A stretch of DNA of 64,000 nucleotides from Streptomyces antnestii (lineage in GTDB: Bacteria > Actinomycetota > Actinomycetes > Streptomycetales > Streptomycetaceae): assembly GCF_004005495.1 (NCBI RefSeq), contig NZ_RZYA01000016.1:124001-188000 (forward strand), read 5' to 3'. Shown piece after piece: positions 24,755 to 33,916 of this stretch (position 1 is its first letter; each line of letters opens with the position of its first letter). Under the pieces are notes generated by a model, which was not told where the DNA came from, searched no databases, and worked only from the letters and a program-made list of their open reading frames with translations. Made by a program: the position numbers and the translations under genes.

Positions 24755-25585
24755 ATGCCCACCAAGACCGCCCTCGTCACCGGCGCCTCCTCCGGCATCG
24801 GCGAGGCCACCGCTCTCAAACTCCAGAGCCTCGGCTACACCGTCTACGGGGCCGCCCGCCGCCTCGACCGGCTGGAGAAGCTCGGCGACCGCGGCATCCG
24901 CCCGCTGGCCATGGACGTCACCGACGACGACTCGATGCGGGCCGGTGTCGAGCGCATCGTCGCCGAGGCCGGCCGGATCGATGTCCTGGTCAACAACGCC
25001 GGATACGGCTCCTACGGGTCCATCGAGGACGTCCCCCTGGACGAGGCCCGCCGCCAGTTCGACGTCAACGTCTTCGGCGCCCTGCGCCTGACCCAGCTCG
25101 TCCTGCCCCACATGCGCGAACAGCGCGCCGGCACCGTCGTCAACATCACCTCCATGGGCGGCAAGATCTACACCCCGCTCGGCGGCTGGTACCACGGCAC
25201 CAAGTTCGCCCTCGAAGCCCTCAGCGACTGCCTGCGCCTGGAGGCCAAGCCCTTCGGCATCGACGTGGTGGTCATCGAGCCAGGCGGCATCGCCACCGAA
25301 TGGGGCGGCATCGCCGCGGACAAGCTGGAGGAGTCCTCCGGCAGCGGCCCCTACGCCGCCCAGGCCGCCGCTGTCGCCTCCTCCCTGCGCTCCGAGGCCA
25401 ACGCCAAGCGCAACTCCCCGCCCTCCGTCATCGCCGACGCCATCGGCAAAGCTGTCACCGCCCGCCGCCCCAAGACCCGGTACGCCACCGGCTTCGGCGC
25501 CAAGCCCCTGATCGGCCTGCGCCGCATCGTGCCCGACCGTGCCTTCGACACCCTCATCTCCCGCGCCATCGGCATGCCCCGGTGA
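24755..25585 (+). CDS. Short-chain dehydrogenase/reductase
   Basis: 276 residues, classical SDR: TGASSGIG cofactor loop, NNAGYG, and the active-site YHGTK (Tyr-x3-Lys) after the Ser-bearing NITSMGG. Asp/Arg residues after the second strand (AARRLDRLE) suggest NADPH. The oxidised or reduced compound is unknown. It sits opposite a TetR regulator, a common detoxification or inducible-oxidation layout. Confidence 0.92.
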   Translation: MPTKTALVTGASSGIGEATALKLQSLGYTVYGAARRLDRLEKLGDRGIRPLAMDVTDDDSMRAGVERIVAEAGRIDVLVNNAGYGSYGSIEDVPLDEARRQFDVNVFGALRLTQLVLPHMREQRAGTVVNITSMGGKIYTPLGGWYHGTKFALEALSDCLRLEAKPFGIDVVVIEPGGIATEWGGIAADKLEESSGSGPYAAQAAAVASSLRSEANAKRNSPPSVIADAIGKAVTARRPKTRYATGFGAKPLIGLRRIVPDRAFDTLISRAIGMPR

Positions 25586-25651
25586 ACTCGGCCGCGTGTG
25601 AAGTCGATGCGGCAGGCGCCGTCTGTCGGGGCCACGTGCCGCAGCGCCCGC

Positions 25652-25990
25652 TCAGAGGTGGCCGTCCAGGAACTTCCGTACCTCGGCGATGGTCATAGGC
25701 CCCGTGCCGTGCGCCACCGCCTCTCCCTCCTTCAGCAGGACGTAGGACGGGGCTCCGGTGATCCCGTATCGCTCGGTTGCGGCCGGACAACGCGTGATGT
25801 CGGCGCGGACGGCCGTCAGGCGGCCCGTGTAGTCGTCGGCGATGCCACCCACGACGAGGTCCATCACCCGGCAGGGCTCGATCGCCTTGGGCCATGCACC
25901 GGTGAAGTACGCGAGGACCGGAACTCCGCTCATCCCGAGGATGAAATTGAATTCCGCGTCCTCACGGGGTCGGTGAACCCGCTTCGTCAT
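25652..25990 (-). CDS. Thioredoxin-like protein without the CxxC site
   Basis: 112 residues from the ATG at 25990. A thioredoxin fold is suggested by VPVLAYFTGAW, the DITRCPAATERYGI region and the cis-Pro loop GAPSYVLLKEGE. Where thioredoxins have WCGPCK-x-IEP, this protein has GAWPKAIEP, as if both active-site cysteines and one Gly were removed while the flanking residues stayed. A Cys follows right after (EPCRVMD). It cannot act as an ordinary disulfide reductase and may be a binding or structural protein. Confidence 0.7.
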   Translation of the reverse strand: MTKRVHRPREDAEFNFILGMSGVPVLAYFTGAWPKAIEPCRVMDLVVGGIADDYTGRLTAVRADITRCPAATERYGITGAPSYVLLKEGEAVAHGTGPMTIAEVRKFLDGHL

Positions 25991-26162
25991 GGAAGATCCT
26001 GCCCTCACGTTCCGTCATTCCATCCCCATCATCCCTCGCGCGGTGTGCCAGGCCGGCCAGGTTGGTCGTCCGGTTGACCTGGTGACCCGGCCTGGCGGCC
26101 CCGTCGCTCACCCAGCTTCCTGGACCGCTCGCGGACGCGGTCGTGGACGGTCGAAGTACGCG

Positions 26163-27302
26163 TCAGCTGTCCGGAAGACCGACCGCCAGCGTCAGTTCAA
26201 GGACCCGGTGTGGCGATGCGAGATCCGGAAACAGCTCCCGCAGCTGCGACATCCGGTACCGGACTGTCTGGGGATGGACGAACAACGCCGCCGCCACCTC
26301 GTCCCGCCTGCCCTGGTGCAGCAGCCACGCCCGCAACGTCTTCTCCAGCCGCCGTGCGGTCGTGACGGGCAAGGTCCGCAACGGTGCGAGGGCTCGGGCA
26401 CGCAGGTCTGCGAACGCGTCCACGTCGGCGCTGAGCACCAGCTCGGGCAGGTGGTCCTCGGTGTCGCGAATATCAGAGGAGAGGGAGCGCGCGCGCACGG
26501 CTCGTGCGTACGAGGCGGACGCACGAGCCCATGGCCGGGCCGGGCCGACCACGGCGGTGCGGTCGGTCAGCTGCCGCAAGAGATGTGATCGGTCGGCATC
26601 GGGGACGAGGAGCACGCCGGTGGCGTCCGGCAGATCGTCGAGGACGAGGGTGCTCGGGTCGAGCGCGCGGTGGGCGGGCCAGGCCTGGGCGGCGGGCAGC
26701 AGGACCGCGGTCAGCGACACCGGAGGCTGCCACCCGGCCCGCCCCGCAGAGGCCAGCAGCACGTCCGGGCTCGCGCCGGCGAGCAGGTCGCGGGCCAGGT
26801 GTTCCAGGTGGCGCTCGTGGGCCCTGCCCCGGGCGGCCAGTTCGTCGGCGTGGCCGGCGGCGCTCGCGGCGGAGAGCTCGTCGATGTAGGCGAAGGTCAG
26901 CTCGGCGAACTTGGCGACCTCGGCGGCGGGCAGACCTGCGGGTACGGCACCCGCAGCCAGGCATCGCCAGGCCACGCGGGCGCCGACGCGGTAGGCACTG
27001 AGCAGGGCGTCCATCGAACGGCCGTCCCGGACCTCGCCGCGGCCCAGCTCGTAGGCCGCGTCACCGGCGTCGCCGCCTGTGGCGTTCCCGCTCGCGAGGT
27101 CCAGGTAATGCCCCAGGGCGGTGCGGACGGCTCGGCGGATGGTGGCACCCATGTGGCCCGAAAGGGCGCCCGCGTAGGGAGGGACCTCGTCGATGATCGC
27201 CTGGACGACCTCGTCGGCGGTGCTCTTCAGCGCGGCCCGAAGCGCGGTGACCGTCGTCTCATCCAGGGCCAGCTCGCTGACCCTCCGCATTGCATGGCTC
27301 AC
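26163..27302 (-). CDS. PucR-family transcriptional regulator
   Basis: 379 residues from a GTG at 27302 with GCAGGGA before it; an internal ATG at 27290 is possible. A RsbR-like/GGDEF-like middle region is followed by the C-terminal PucR HTH (VAAALFVHPQTVRYRMSQL). PucR-type proteins generally activate genes for the metabolism of a bound small molecule. The gene faces a reductase/desaturase pair across 87 bases and most likely regulates it. In mycobacteria and streptomycetes similar regulators act on fatty-acid genes, but here this is inference from position. Confidence 0.88.
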   Translation of the reverse strand: MSHAMRRVSELALDETTVTALRAALKSTADEVVQAIIDEVPPYAGALSGHMGATIRRAVRTALGHYLDLASGNATGGDAGDAAYELGRGEVRDGRSMDALLSAYRVGARVAWRCLAAGAVPAGLPAAEVAKFAELTFAYIDELSAASAAGHADELAARGRAHERHLEHLARDLLAGASPDVLLASAGRAGWQPPVSLTAVLLPAAQAWPAHRALDPSTLVLDDLPDATGVLLVPDADRSHLLRQLTDRTAVVGPARPWARASASYARAVRARSLSSDIRDTEDHLPELVLSADVDAFADLRARALAPLRTLPVTTARRLEKTLRAWLLHQGRRDEVAAALFVHPQTVRYRMSQLRELFPDLASPHRVLELTLAVGLPDS

Positions 27303-27365
27303 GATTTTATTCCCTGCGAACAATTCAGTCGGCCAGATTTACATCCTGCGGTCAGGACTTTACGC

Positions 27366-27381
27366 CTTGAGGCGCATCAAG
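27366..27381. promoter_or_regulatory. Inverted repeat in the PucR/reductase promoter
   Basis: CTTGA-N6-TCAAG lies 8 bases before the reductase ATG, overlapping its leader. A weak promoter TTTACA-N17-TACGCC precedes it. It is a candidate binding site for the divergent regulator. Confidence 0.35.
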
Positions 27382-27389
27382 CTGGAGTC

Positions 27390-28445
27390 ATGACGAGTAC
27401 AGCCCTCCGCAGCAGGGCGTGGAAACTGCTGGAGATGGTCACGACGCCGCTGCTGCCGTCGGACTACCTCGACCTGGTCAGCCCGCTGCGTGCGGGCGCT
27501 GACCTGCGGGGGCGCATCGAGGCCGTGCACCCCGAGACGGGTGACGCCGCGACCATCGTGATCAGGCCGGGACGGGGCTGGCGCGGCCACACGGCCGGTC
27601 AGTACGTGCGGATCGGGGTCGACGTCGACGGGGTGCGCCTGTGGCGTGCCTACTCCCTCACCTCGCCGACAGACCGCCAGGACGGCCGCGTCACGATCAC
27701 CGTGAAGGCGATCCCGGACGGCAAGGTCAGCAACCACCTGGTCCGCAAGGCGAAACCGGGCATGCTGATCCAGCTCGACCAGGCGACCGGTGACTTCGTA
27801 CTGCCGCAGGCCAAGCCCGCCAAGGTGCTCTACCTGACGGCCGGCAGTGGCATCACGCCTGTGATGGGCATGCTGCGCGACACCGAGTTCGACGACGTGG
27901 TCATGGTCCACTGCGCGCCACAGCCGCAGGACGTGATCTTCCGCGACGAACTGCACGACCTGGTCGCGGACAAGAAGCTGCGGCTCACCGAGGTGCACAC
28001 CGACACGGACGGCATGCTCGACATCGCCCGTCTCGACGAACTCGTGCCCGACTGGGCCGAGCGCGAGACCTGGGCCTGCGGGCCCGCGGGCCTGCTCGAC
28101 GTCGCCGAAGAGCACTGGACCGAGCACGGCGTCCAAGAGCGCCTGCACACCGAACGCTTCCGCCCCGGCATCGTCGTCACCGGCGACGGCGGCGAGGTCA
28201 CATTCAGCGCCACCGGCAAGAGTGTCGACGCGGACGGCGCCACGCCGCTGCTGGACATCGGCGAAGAGGCCGGCGTGCTCATGCCCTCCGGGTGCCGCAT
28301 GGGCATCTGCTTCGGCTGCATCACGCCGCTCAAGGCGGGCGCCGTCCGCGACCTGCGCACCGGCGAGATCACCGAGGCCGAACCGGGCGTCCTCATCCAG
28401 ACCTGCGTGTCCGCCGCGGCGGGCCCCTGCAACATCGAACGGTAG
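27390..28445 (+). CDS. Flavin- and iron-sulfur-containing oxidoreductase (ferredoxin reductase type)
   Basis: 351 residues in three parts. The FAD-binding barrel (about 40-140) has RAYSLTSP (RxYS). The NAD(P) domain (about 145-245) has TAGSGITPVMGMLR and WACGPAG. The C-terminal plant-type 2Fe-2S ferredoxin domain has SGCRMGICFGC and a last Cys in IQTC. It passes electrons from NAD(P)H to a partner oxygenase. The next gene, 7 bases on, is a fatty-acid desaturase, and this pairing matches Mycobacterium Rv3230c with DesA3. A ribosome site CTGGAG precedes the ATG. Confidence 0.93.
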   Translation: MTSTALRSRAWKLLEMVTTPLLPSDYLDLVSPLRAGADLRGRIEAVHPETGDAATIVIRPGRGWRGHTAGQYVRIGVDVDGVRLWRAYSLTSPTDRQDGRVTITVKAIPDGKVSNHLVRKAKPGMLIQLDQATGDFVLPQAKPAKVLYLTAGSGITPVMGMLRDTEFDDVVMVHCAPQPQDVIFRDELHDLVADKKLRLTEVHTDTDGMLDIARLDELVPDWAERETWACGPAGLLDVAEEHWTEHGVQERLHTERFRPGIVVTGDGGEVTFSATGKSVDADGATPLLDIGEEAGVLMPSGCRMGICFGCITPLKAGAVRDLRTGEITEAEPGVLIQTCVSAAAGPCNIER

Positions 28446-28452
28446 GAACACC

Positions 28453-29571
28453 TTGACCGCCACCGACCCCACCGCCCACCTGACCGCGGAACAGATCGAG
28501 GAGCTCGGCCGAGAGCTGGACGCGATCCGCGACGAGGTGATCGCCGGCCGCGGCGAGAAAGACGCCGCCTACATCCGTAAGGTCATCTCGGCGCAGCGCA
28601 AGCTCGAGCTGGTCAGCAGGGGCGTGCTGCTGTTCTCGTTCTTCCCGCCCGCGTGGCTGCTCGGCACCGCCGGTCTGTCCGTGGCGAAGATCATGGACAA
28701 CATGGAGATCGGCCACAACGTCCTGCACGGCCAGTGGGACTGGATGCGGGACCCGAAGATCCACTCCACTACCTGGGAGTGGGATCACGCCTCGCCGTCC
28801 GACCAGTGGAAGCACTCGCACAACGAGCTGCACCACACGTACACCAACGTGATCGGCAAGGACAACGACCTCGGCTACGGCATCATGCGCGTCGACGAGG
28901 ACCAGCGGTGGCACCCGTTCCACCTCGGCCAGCCGCTGTGGAACTTCATCAACGCCTGCTTCTTCGAGTACGGCATCGCAGCGTACGACCTGGAGCTCGG
29001 CAAGAACCTGCAGAAGCGCCGCCGTAAGAACCCGGAGTTCCGTGCGCGGGCCAAGGCCGTGGGCCGCAAGATCCGCAAGCAGGTGCTCAAGGACTACGTG
29101 ATCCACCCGCTCCTTTCGGGCCCGTCGTTCCTCACCACGCTCGCCGCCACGTTCACCGCGAACCTGGTCCGCAACATCTGGACCCACTCGGTGATCATGT
29201 GCGGGCACTTCCCCGAGGGCGTGCAGGTCTTCGAGCGCCGGTCGATCAAGGGCGAGACGCGCGGCCAGTGGTACCTGCGCCAGATGATGGGCTCGGCGAA
29301 CATCAGCGGCAGCAGGGCCATGCACTTCATGACCGGCAACCTGTCCCACCAGATCGAGCACCACCTGTTCCCGGACCTGCCGAGCAACCGGTACGCCGAG
29401 GTCGCGGTGAAGGTGCGCGCACTGTTCGAAAAGTACGAGCTGGAGTACGTCACCGGGCCGCTGCCCAAGCAGGTGTTCTCCGCGTGGAGCAAGGTCTTCC
29501 GGCTCTCGCTGCCGAACAAGAAGCCCAAGGTCAAGACGCCGGACCGCGAGCGGGAGCTCGTCGCGGCCTGA
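28453..29571 (+). CDS. Membrane fatty-acid desaturase (DesA3-like)
   Basis: 372 residues from a TTG at 28453 with AGGAA upstream. The three diiron histidine boxes are HNVLH, HNELHHTY and, near the C-terminus, HQIEHHLFP. Hydrophobic segments lie at about 55-80 and 220-250. The enzyme would put a double bond into acyl chains at the membrane with O2 and electrons from the reductase just upstream. Position specificity is not readable; the mycobacterial relative is a stearoyl delta-9 desaturase. Confidence 0.93.
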   Translation: MTATDPTAHLTAEQIEELGRELDAIRDEVIAGRGEKDAAYIRKVISAQRKLELVSRGVLLFSFFPPAWLLGTAGLSVAKIMDNMEIGHNVLHGQWDWMRDPKIHSTTWEWDHASPSDQWKHSHNELHHTYTNVIGKDNDLGYGIMRVDEDQRWHPFHLGQPLWNFINACFFEYGIAAYDLELGKNLQKRRRKNPEFRARAKAVGRKIRKQVLKDYVIHPLLSGPSFLTTLAATFTANLVRNIWTHSVIMCGHFPEGVQVFERRSIKGETRGQWYLRQMMGSANISGSRAMHFMTGNLSHQIEHHLFPDLPSNRYAEVAVKVRALFEKYELEYVTGPLPKQVFSAWSKVFRLSLPNKKPKVKTPDRERELVAA

Positions 29572-29635
29572 TTCCCGGCATGGGTTCAGACCTTTCGGCC
29601 GTACCGGCGGCAGCCGCTACGCTCCCCACGGCCAC

Positions 29636-31156
29636 TCACGGTGACCATGAGCCCTCACCAGCCGAGGGTCGCGAGCGCGGCGGCGGCTCTCGTCGGGCGT
29701 CGACGGTGTGTGCGACGGGTGCCACGCGCGAACCCGTCGCCGCTTCCTGGAGTGCGCCGGCGAAGCGCAGCACGTCCGCGTCGGCGCCGGGACGCCCCAC
29801 CACCTGTACGCCCACGGGGAGTCCGTCGTCGGTGAAACCGAACGGCACGGAGGCGGCCGGGAATCCGGTGACGGTGACGCGGGAACAGGCCCGCATCCAG
29901 TCCAGGTAGTGGCGCGTGGGGACACCGTCCACCTGGGGCGGGTGGTTGAGGCCGATGTCGAAGGGGGCCACCTGGCTGGTGGGGCAGAGCAGGAACTCGT
30001 GGGTGTCGAGGAAGGCGCGGGCCCGTTCGGTGACGGCGTTGCGCTGCTTCTCGGCCCTGACGAGGTCCTCGCCGGTGACCCGGCGCCCCTGGTCGACGTT
30101 CCAGACGATGTTCTCCCGCAGCAACTCCCGGTGCTCGTCCACGAGTTCGCCGAAGCAGAGCACCTGGTACCAGGCGCGCCAGGTGAGGAACGCGTCGTCG
30201 GCGCCGTCCCAGCCGGGACCGCCTTCGTGGACGTCACATCCCAGGGCGGCGAGCACCTGGGGCACCCGCGCGAGCACGCCGCTCACCGCGGGATCGACCG
30301 GCAGGCCGCCCAGATCGGCGTCGAAGGCCACCCGGCGGCCCGCCGGTTCGAAGCCGCCGCCGAGATCGAAGCTCTCCGGATACGGCGCCGCGAGCGGAGC
30401 GCGCGGATCGGGAACGCCGATGACCGCCATCTGCAGGGCCACGTCCTCCACACACCGACCCAGAGCGCCGTTGGTGGGATACGGGAAATAGGGCGCTGTG
30501 GAAGGCCAGTTGGGCACCCGGCCGGCGGACGGTCGCAGACCGACCACGTGGCAGAACGCGGCCGGGTTGCGCAGCGAGCCGCCCATGTCGGAGCCGTCCG
30601 CGATCGGCAGCATGCCGGTCGCGAGCGCGGCCGCCGCGCCGCCGCTGCTGCCACCGGCGCTGCGGGTGAGGTCGTAGGGGTTGCGCGTGGCGCCGAACAC
30701 GTCGTTGACCGTGTGTGAACCCGCCCCGAATTCAGGGGTGTTGGTCTTGCCGACGAGGATCGCGCCTGCCTCGCGGTACCGCTGGGCGAGGAGCGCGTCC
30801 CGGTCGGGCACATGGGCGGCGTAGACGCGGGAGCCGTAGGTGGTGCGCAGCCCGGCCGTGTCGACGAGGTCCTTGTGGGCGACGGGCAGGCCGTGCAGCG
30901 GGCCGAGCGGGCGGCCGGTCCTCGCGTAGCGGTCGTCCGCCCGGGCCGCTGCCTCCCGAGCCCGCTCGGGGCAGTGCGTGACGATCGCGTTGACCTGCGG
31001 GTTCACTTCCTCGATGCGGCGCTGGAAGGAGTCGAGGACCTCCCGGCAGGAGATCTCCTTGGCGAGCAGACGGGCCCGCAGTTCGACGGCGGTCAGGCTC
31101 CACAGGTGCACGGCGGCTCCTTGTACGGGGGCGGTGTCGGTGGTGCTGCCCTTCAT
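29636..31156 (-). CDS. Amidase (amidase signature family)
   Basis: 506 residues with the Ser-Ser-Lys catalytic set: Lys in LPVAHKDLVD, and the Gly/Ser-rich signature AGGSSGGAAAALATG followed by SDMGGSLRNPAAF. It cleaves an amide to acid and ammonia, target unknown. The ATG overlaps the MFS transporter stop by 4 bases, so uptake and hydrolysis are probably coupled. The C-terminal tail is rich in Arg and Pro. Confidence 0.92.
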   Translation of the reverse strand: MKGSTTDTAPVQGAAVHLWSLTAVELRARLLAKEISCREVLDSFQRRIEEVNPQVNAIVTHCPERAREAAARADDRYARTGRPLGPLHGLPVAHKDLVDTAGLRTTYGSRVYAAHVPDRDALLAQRYREAGAILVGKTNTPEFGAGSHTVNDVFGATRNPYDLTRSAGGSSGGAAAALATGMLPIADGSDMGGSLRNPAAFCHVVGLRPSAGRVPNWPSTAPYFPYPTNGALGRCVEDVALQMAVIGVPDPRAPLAAPYPESFDLGGGFEPAGRRVAFDADLGGLPVDPAVSGVLARVPQVLAALGCDVHEGGPGWDGADDAFLTWRAWYQVLCFGELVDEHRELLRENIVWNVDQGRRVTGEDLVRAEKQRNAVTERARAFLDTHEFLLCPTSQVAPFDIGLNHPPQVDGVPTRHYLDWMRACSRVTVTGFPAASVPFGFTDDGLPVGVQVVGRPGADADVLRFAGALQEAATGSRVAPVAHTVDARREPPPRSRPSAGEGSWSP

Positions 31157-32490
31157 GACAGCTCGCGCCCCCGGGTCTCGGGAAGGAGGCGCAGGCAGAG
31201 CACGGACACGGCGGAGAGCACGACCAGGTAGCCGGTGAAGACGGCGTGCAGACCCATGCCGCTCAGCCAGGTGTTGAGGTAGGGGGCGCTGCCGCCGAAG
31301 AGGGCGACGGCGACGGAGTAGGGGACGCCGACGCCGGTGGCCCGGATCTCCGTGGGGAACAGCTCGGCGAAGAACACGCCGATGATGGAGCTGGAGAAGG
31401 CCATCACCGTGAGGGCGATGCTCATGGCGACGAGGAGCTGCCAGAAGGCGCCGCGCACCATCCAGTCCAGCGGGAAGGGCAGGATCACGTAGCCGATCGC
31501 GCAGACGTAGTAGACCGGTTTGCGGCCGAAGCGGTCGGAGAGGTGGCCGGCGACCGGCAGCGCGATGAGGAACACGCACTGCGCGAGCAGCCCCGCCACC
31601 AGCGCCGACGTGGGACTCATGCCCTTCGCGGACACGGCGTAGCCGGGGGCGAAGACCACCCAGGTGTAGAACCCGACCGTGCCGCCGATGGTGAGACCCA
31701 TGCTCAGGAGGGCCGGGCGGCGGTGCCGCCACAGCAGGGCGAGCGTGGTGCGACCCGGTCGGGGCGTGGTCTCGCGAGGGGGCGTCACGGCGTCGAACGC
31801 GGCGCTCTCGGCGAGGTTGCGCCGCAGGTATATCGAGTACAGGGCGAAGAGCGCGCCGAGCGCGAACGGGATCCGCCAGCCCCACGTGTGCAGTTGGGCG
31901 TCGGTGAGCACGGCGCTGAGGAGCGCGCCGAGACCCGTCGCGGCCATGGTGCCGATGGTCACACTGACGTAGGACGTGGACGACCACAGGCCGCGGCGGG
32001 CGGGCGGGGCGATCTCGGCGACGTAGGTGTACGACGCGCCGACCTCGCCGCCGTGCGCGACCCCCTGCGCCATGCGGGCCACGAGCAGGAGGACCGAGGC
32101 CGCCACGCCGATGGTGTCGTAGCCGGGGGTGATGGCGATCAGGAGTCCGCCGGCGGCGGCCAGGGTGATCGACACGGTGAGGCTGACCTTGCGCCCGCGC
32201 CGGTCGGCGAGGCGGCCGAACAGAGCGCTGCCCAGCGGGCGCATGAGGAAGCCGACGGCGAAGACGGCGAGCGTGGACAGCAGTGCCGACAGGGCGTTCG
32301 TGGTGTGGAAGAAGCGCGCCGCGAAGAACGGCGCGAAGACCGCGTAGACGTTCCAGTCGAACCATTCGATGGCCCCGCCGATGTTGGCGGCGACGAGGCT
32401 GCGCCGCAGCGGGGAAGGCCCGTTGCGGGGCGGGGCGCTAGGCGAGGGGGCGGCGGAGGAGTGCGCGGCGACGGATCTTGAGGAGGTCAT
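31153..32490 (-). CDS. MFS transporter, metabolite:H+ symporter type
   Basis: 445 residues. EWFDWNVYAVFAPFFA opens the first of about 12 membrane segments. The loop motifs GRLADRRGRKVSL and LSDRFGRKPVYY fit the MHS group (sugar-acid, betaine, proline-type substrates). GAGG precedes the ATG at 32490. It is coupled to the amidase and faces an Lrp-type regulator. The cargo is probably an amide or its acid, by inference. Confidence 0.9.
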   Translation of the reverse strand: MTSSRSVAAHSSAAPSPSAPPRNGPSPLRRSLVAANIGGAIEWFDWNVYAVFAPFFAARFFHTTNALSALLSTLAVFAVGFLMRPLGSALFGRLADRRGRKVSLTVSITLAAAGGLLIAITPGYDTIGVAASVLLLVARMAQGVAHGGEVGASYTYVAEIAPPARRGLWSSTSYVSVTIGTMAATGLGALLSAVLTDAQLHTWGWRIPFALGALFALYSIYLRRNLAESAAFDAVTPPRETTPRPGRTTLALLWRHRRPALLSMGLTIGGTVGFYTWVVFAPGYAVSAKGMSPTSALVAGLLAQCVFLIALPVAGHLSDRFGRKPVYYVCAIGYVILPFPLDWMVRGAFWQLLVAMSIALTVMAFSSSIIGVFFAELFPTEIRATGVGVPYSVAVALFGGSAPYLNTWLSGMGLHAVFTGYLVVLSAVSVLCLRLLPETRGRELS

Positions 32491-32609
32491 GAGTGCCTGC
32501 CGGGGGAGAGGGGGCTGGGCAAATTGTTGGTGCAGGCTGGCACGGTCTGCAGACAACGGACAACGGTTTTGCTTTGATTGAAAGAATCAGCCAAGTGAGG
32601 GGGCATCAG

Positions 32610-33842
32610 ATGGCAGTGTCCGGCTCAGGGCAGGGGAGCGGGCGGGGGCCAGGATCCATGACGGCGAGCGGGCGCGCGCGACCTGCGCGAACCGGCGGTG
32701 CCGCGCAGGCCGGGCCGGTCGGGCCGGTCAGGCCGGTCGGGCCGGTCGGGCCCGCCGCCCCGGCCCCGCTCGATCCGCTCGACCTCCGCATCGTCGCCGC
32801 CCTCCAGATCGACGGCCGCGCCTCGTGGGGGCGCATCGCCCGCGCGCTCGGCGAGAGCGAGCGCACCGTGGCCCGGCGGGCGTCGCGGCTCCTCCAGGAG
32901 GGATGGGTGGCCGTCGTCGGGATCGTGCACAAGCAGCTCGTCGGGTGGGGCGAGCCGTACCTGCTGCGCGTCGGCTGCGAGCCGCGCCGGCTGCGCGCGG
33001 TGGCGCGGAGCCTGGCGGCCATGCCCGAGATCCGCTGGGTGTCGGTGGTGACGGGGTCGACGGACTGCTTCGTGGAGATGGACGTCGGACGCGAGCGGCT
33101 GCTGCCGATGGTGCTCGACGAGGTCGCCGCGCTCCCGGGCGTCACCTCGCTGCGTACCCACGCGGTCCTGCGGTACTTCAAGTCCTCGCACGAATGGCGC
33201 CTCGACGTGCTCACGCGGGCGGAGGCGGCCGCCCTTGCGCGCACCGACCTCGACCTGGTCGCCGCTCTCGCGGCCCGTCCCGCCGAACCCACGCCCGAGG
33301 AGAGCGCGATCCTGGAACTCCTTTCCCTGGACGGCCGGGCGACGACGGATCAGATCGCCACGGCGGCCGGGATCTCGCCGTCCACGGCATGGCGCAGGAT
33401 CGAGGCGCTGCGCGTGCGGGGGATGGTCTTCATCCGCGCGGACGCCGAGGCCGCACTGCTCGGCATGCCGGTCGAGGCGCATCTGTGGCTGCGGGTGGCG
33501 CCCGGGCGCACCACCGAGGTGGGCACCCGGCTCGCGCGCTGCCCCGAGGTGCGCTACCTGGTGGCCACGACAGGGGACTGCCAGCTCGTCGCGGATGTCG
33601 CACTGGCCGACCGCACCGCCCTGTACACGTTCCTGGACGAGGTGACCGGCGCCGAGGAGGGCATCGACCAGGTCGATGTGACCCTCACCGCGCACACGCC
33701 CAAGCGCGGTTTCGTGCGGCGCGCCGACGGACGGCTGCACCCGGTCGGCTCGCCCGTCGTGCGCGCCGGCGGGGCGGCCCGAAGCCCTCGACGGGAACGG
33801 GGGAGTCCCGCCGCCGGCCAAGTGGCGGACGAGGCGAGATGA
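32610..33842 (+). CDS. Two-module Lrp/AsnC-family regulator
   Basis: 410 residues, about twice the usual length. A low-complexity head (about 1-50) has Gly-Pro-Val repeats. It is followed by HTH 1 (LDLRIVAALQIDGRASWGRI), a ligand-binding RAM-like segment, HTH 2 (SAILELLSLDGRATTDQIA) and a second RAM-like part. Double-module proteins of this type are known in Streptomyces. It lies divergent to the MFS/amidase pair, so it probably regulates those. GAGG precedes the ATG. The DNA of the head carries a GGGCCGGTC-type repeat (about 32709-32750). Confidence 0.88.
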   Translation: MAVSGSGQGSGRGPGSMTASGRARPARTGGAAQAGPVGPVRPVGPVGPAAPAPLDPLDLRIVAALQIDGRASWGRIARALGESERTVARRASRLLQEGWVAVVGIVHKQLVGWGEPYLLRVGCEPRRLRAVARSLAAMPEIRWVSVVTGSTDCFVEMDVGRERLLPMVLDEVAALPGVTSLRTHAVLRYFKSSHEWRLDVLTRAEAAALARTDLDLVAALAARPAEPTPEESAILELLSLDGRATTDQIATAAGISPSTAWRRIEALRVRGMVFIRADAEAALLGMPVEAHLWLRVAPGRTTEVGTRLARCPEVRYLVATTGDCQLVADVALADRTALYTFLDEVTGAEEGIDQVDVTLTAHTPKRGFVRRADGRLHPVGSPVVRAGGAARSPRRERGSPAAGQVADEAR

Positions 33843-33916
33843 CACCATCCAAGGCGCGGTCCGGCCCTGCCCGGCGACGCGCGGGACAACCCGGAGCGAG
33901 CGGAGAGAAGGAACGA

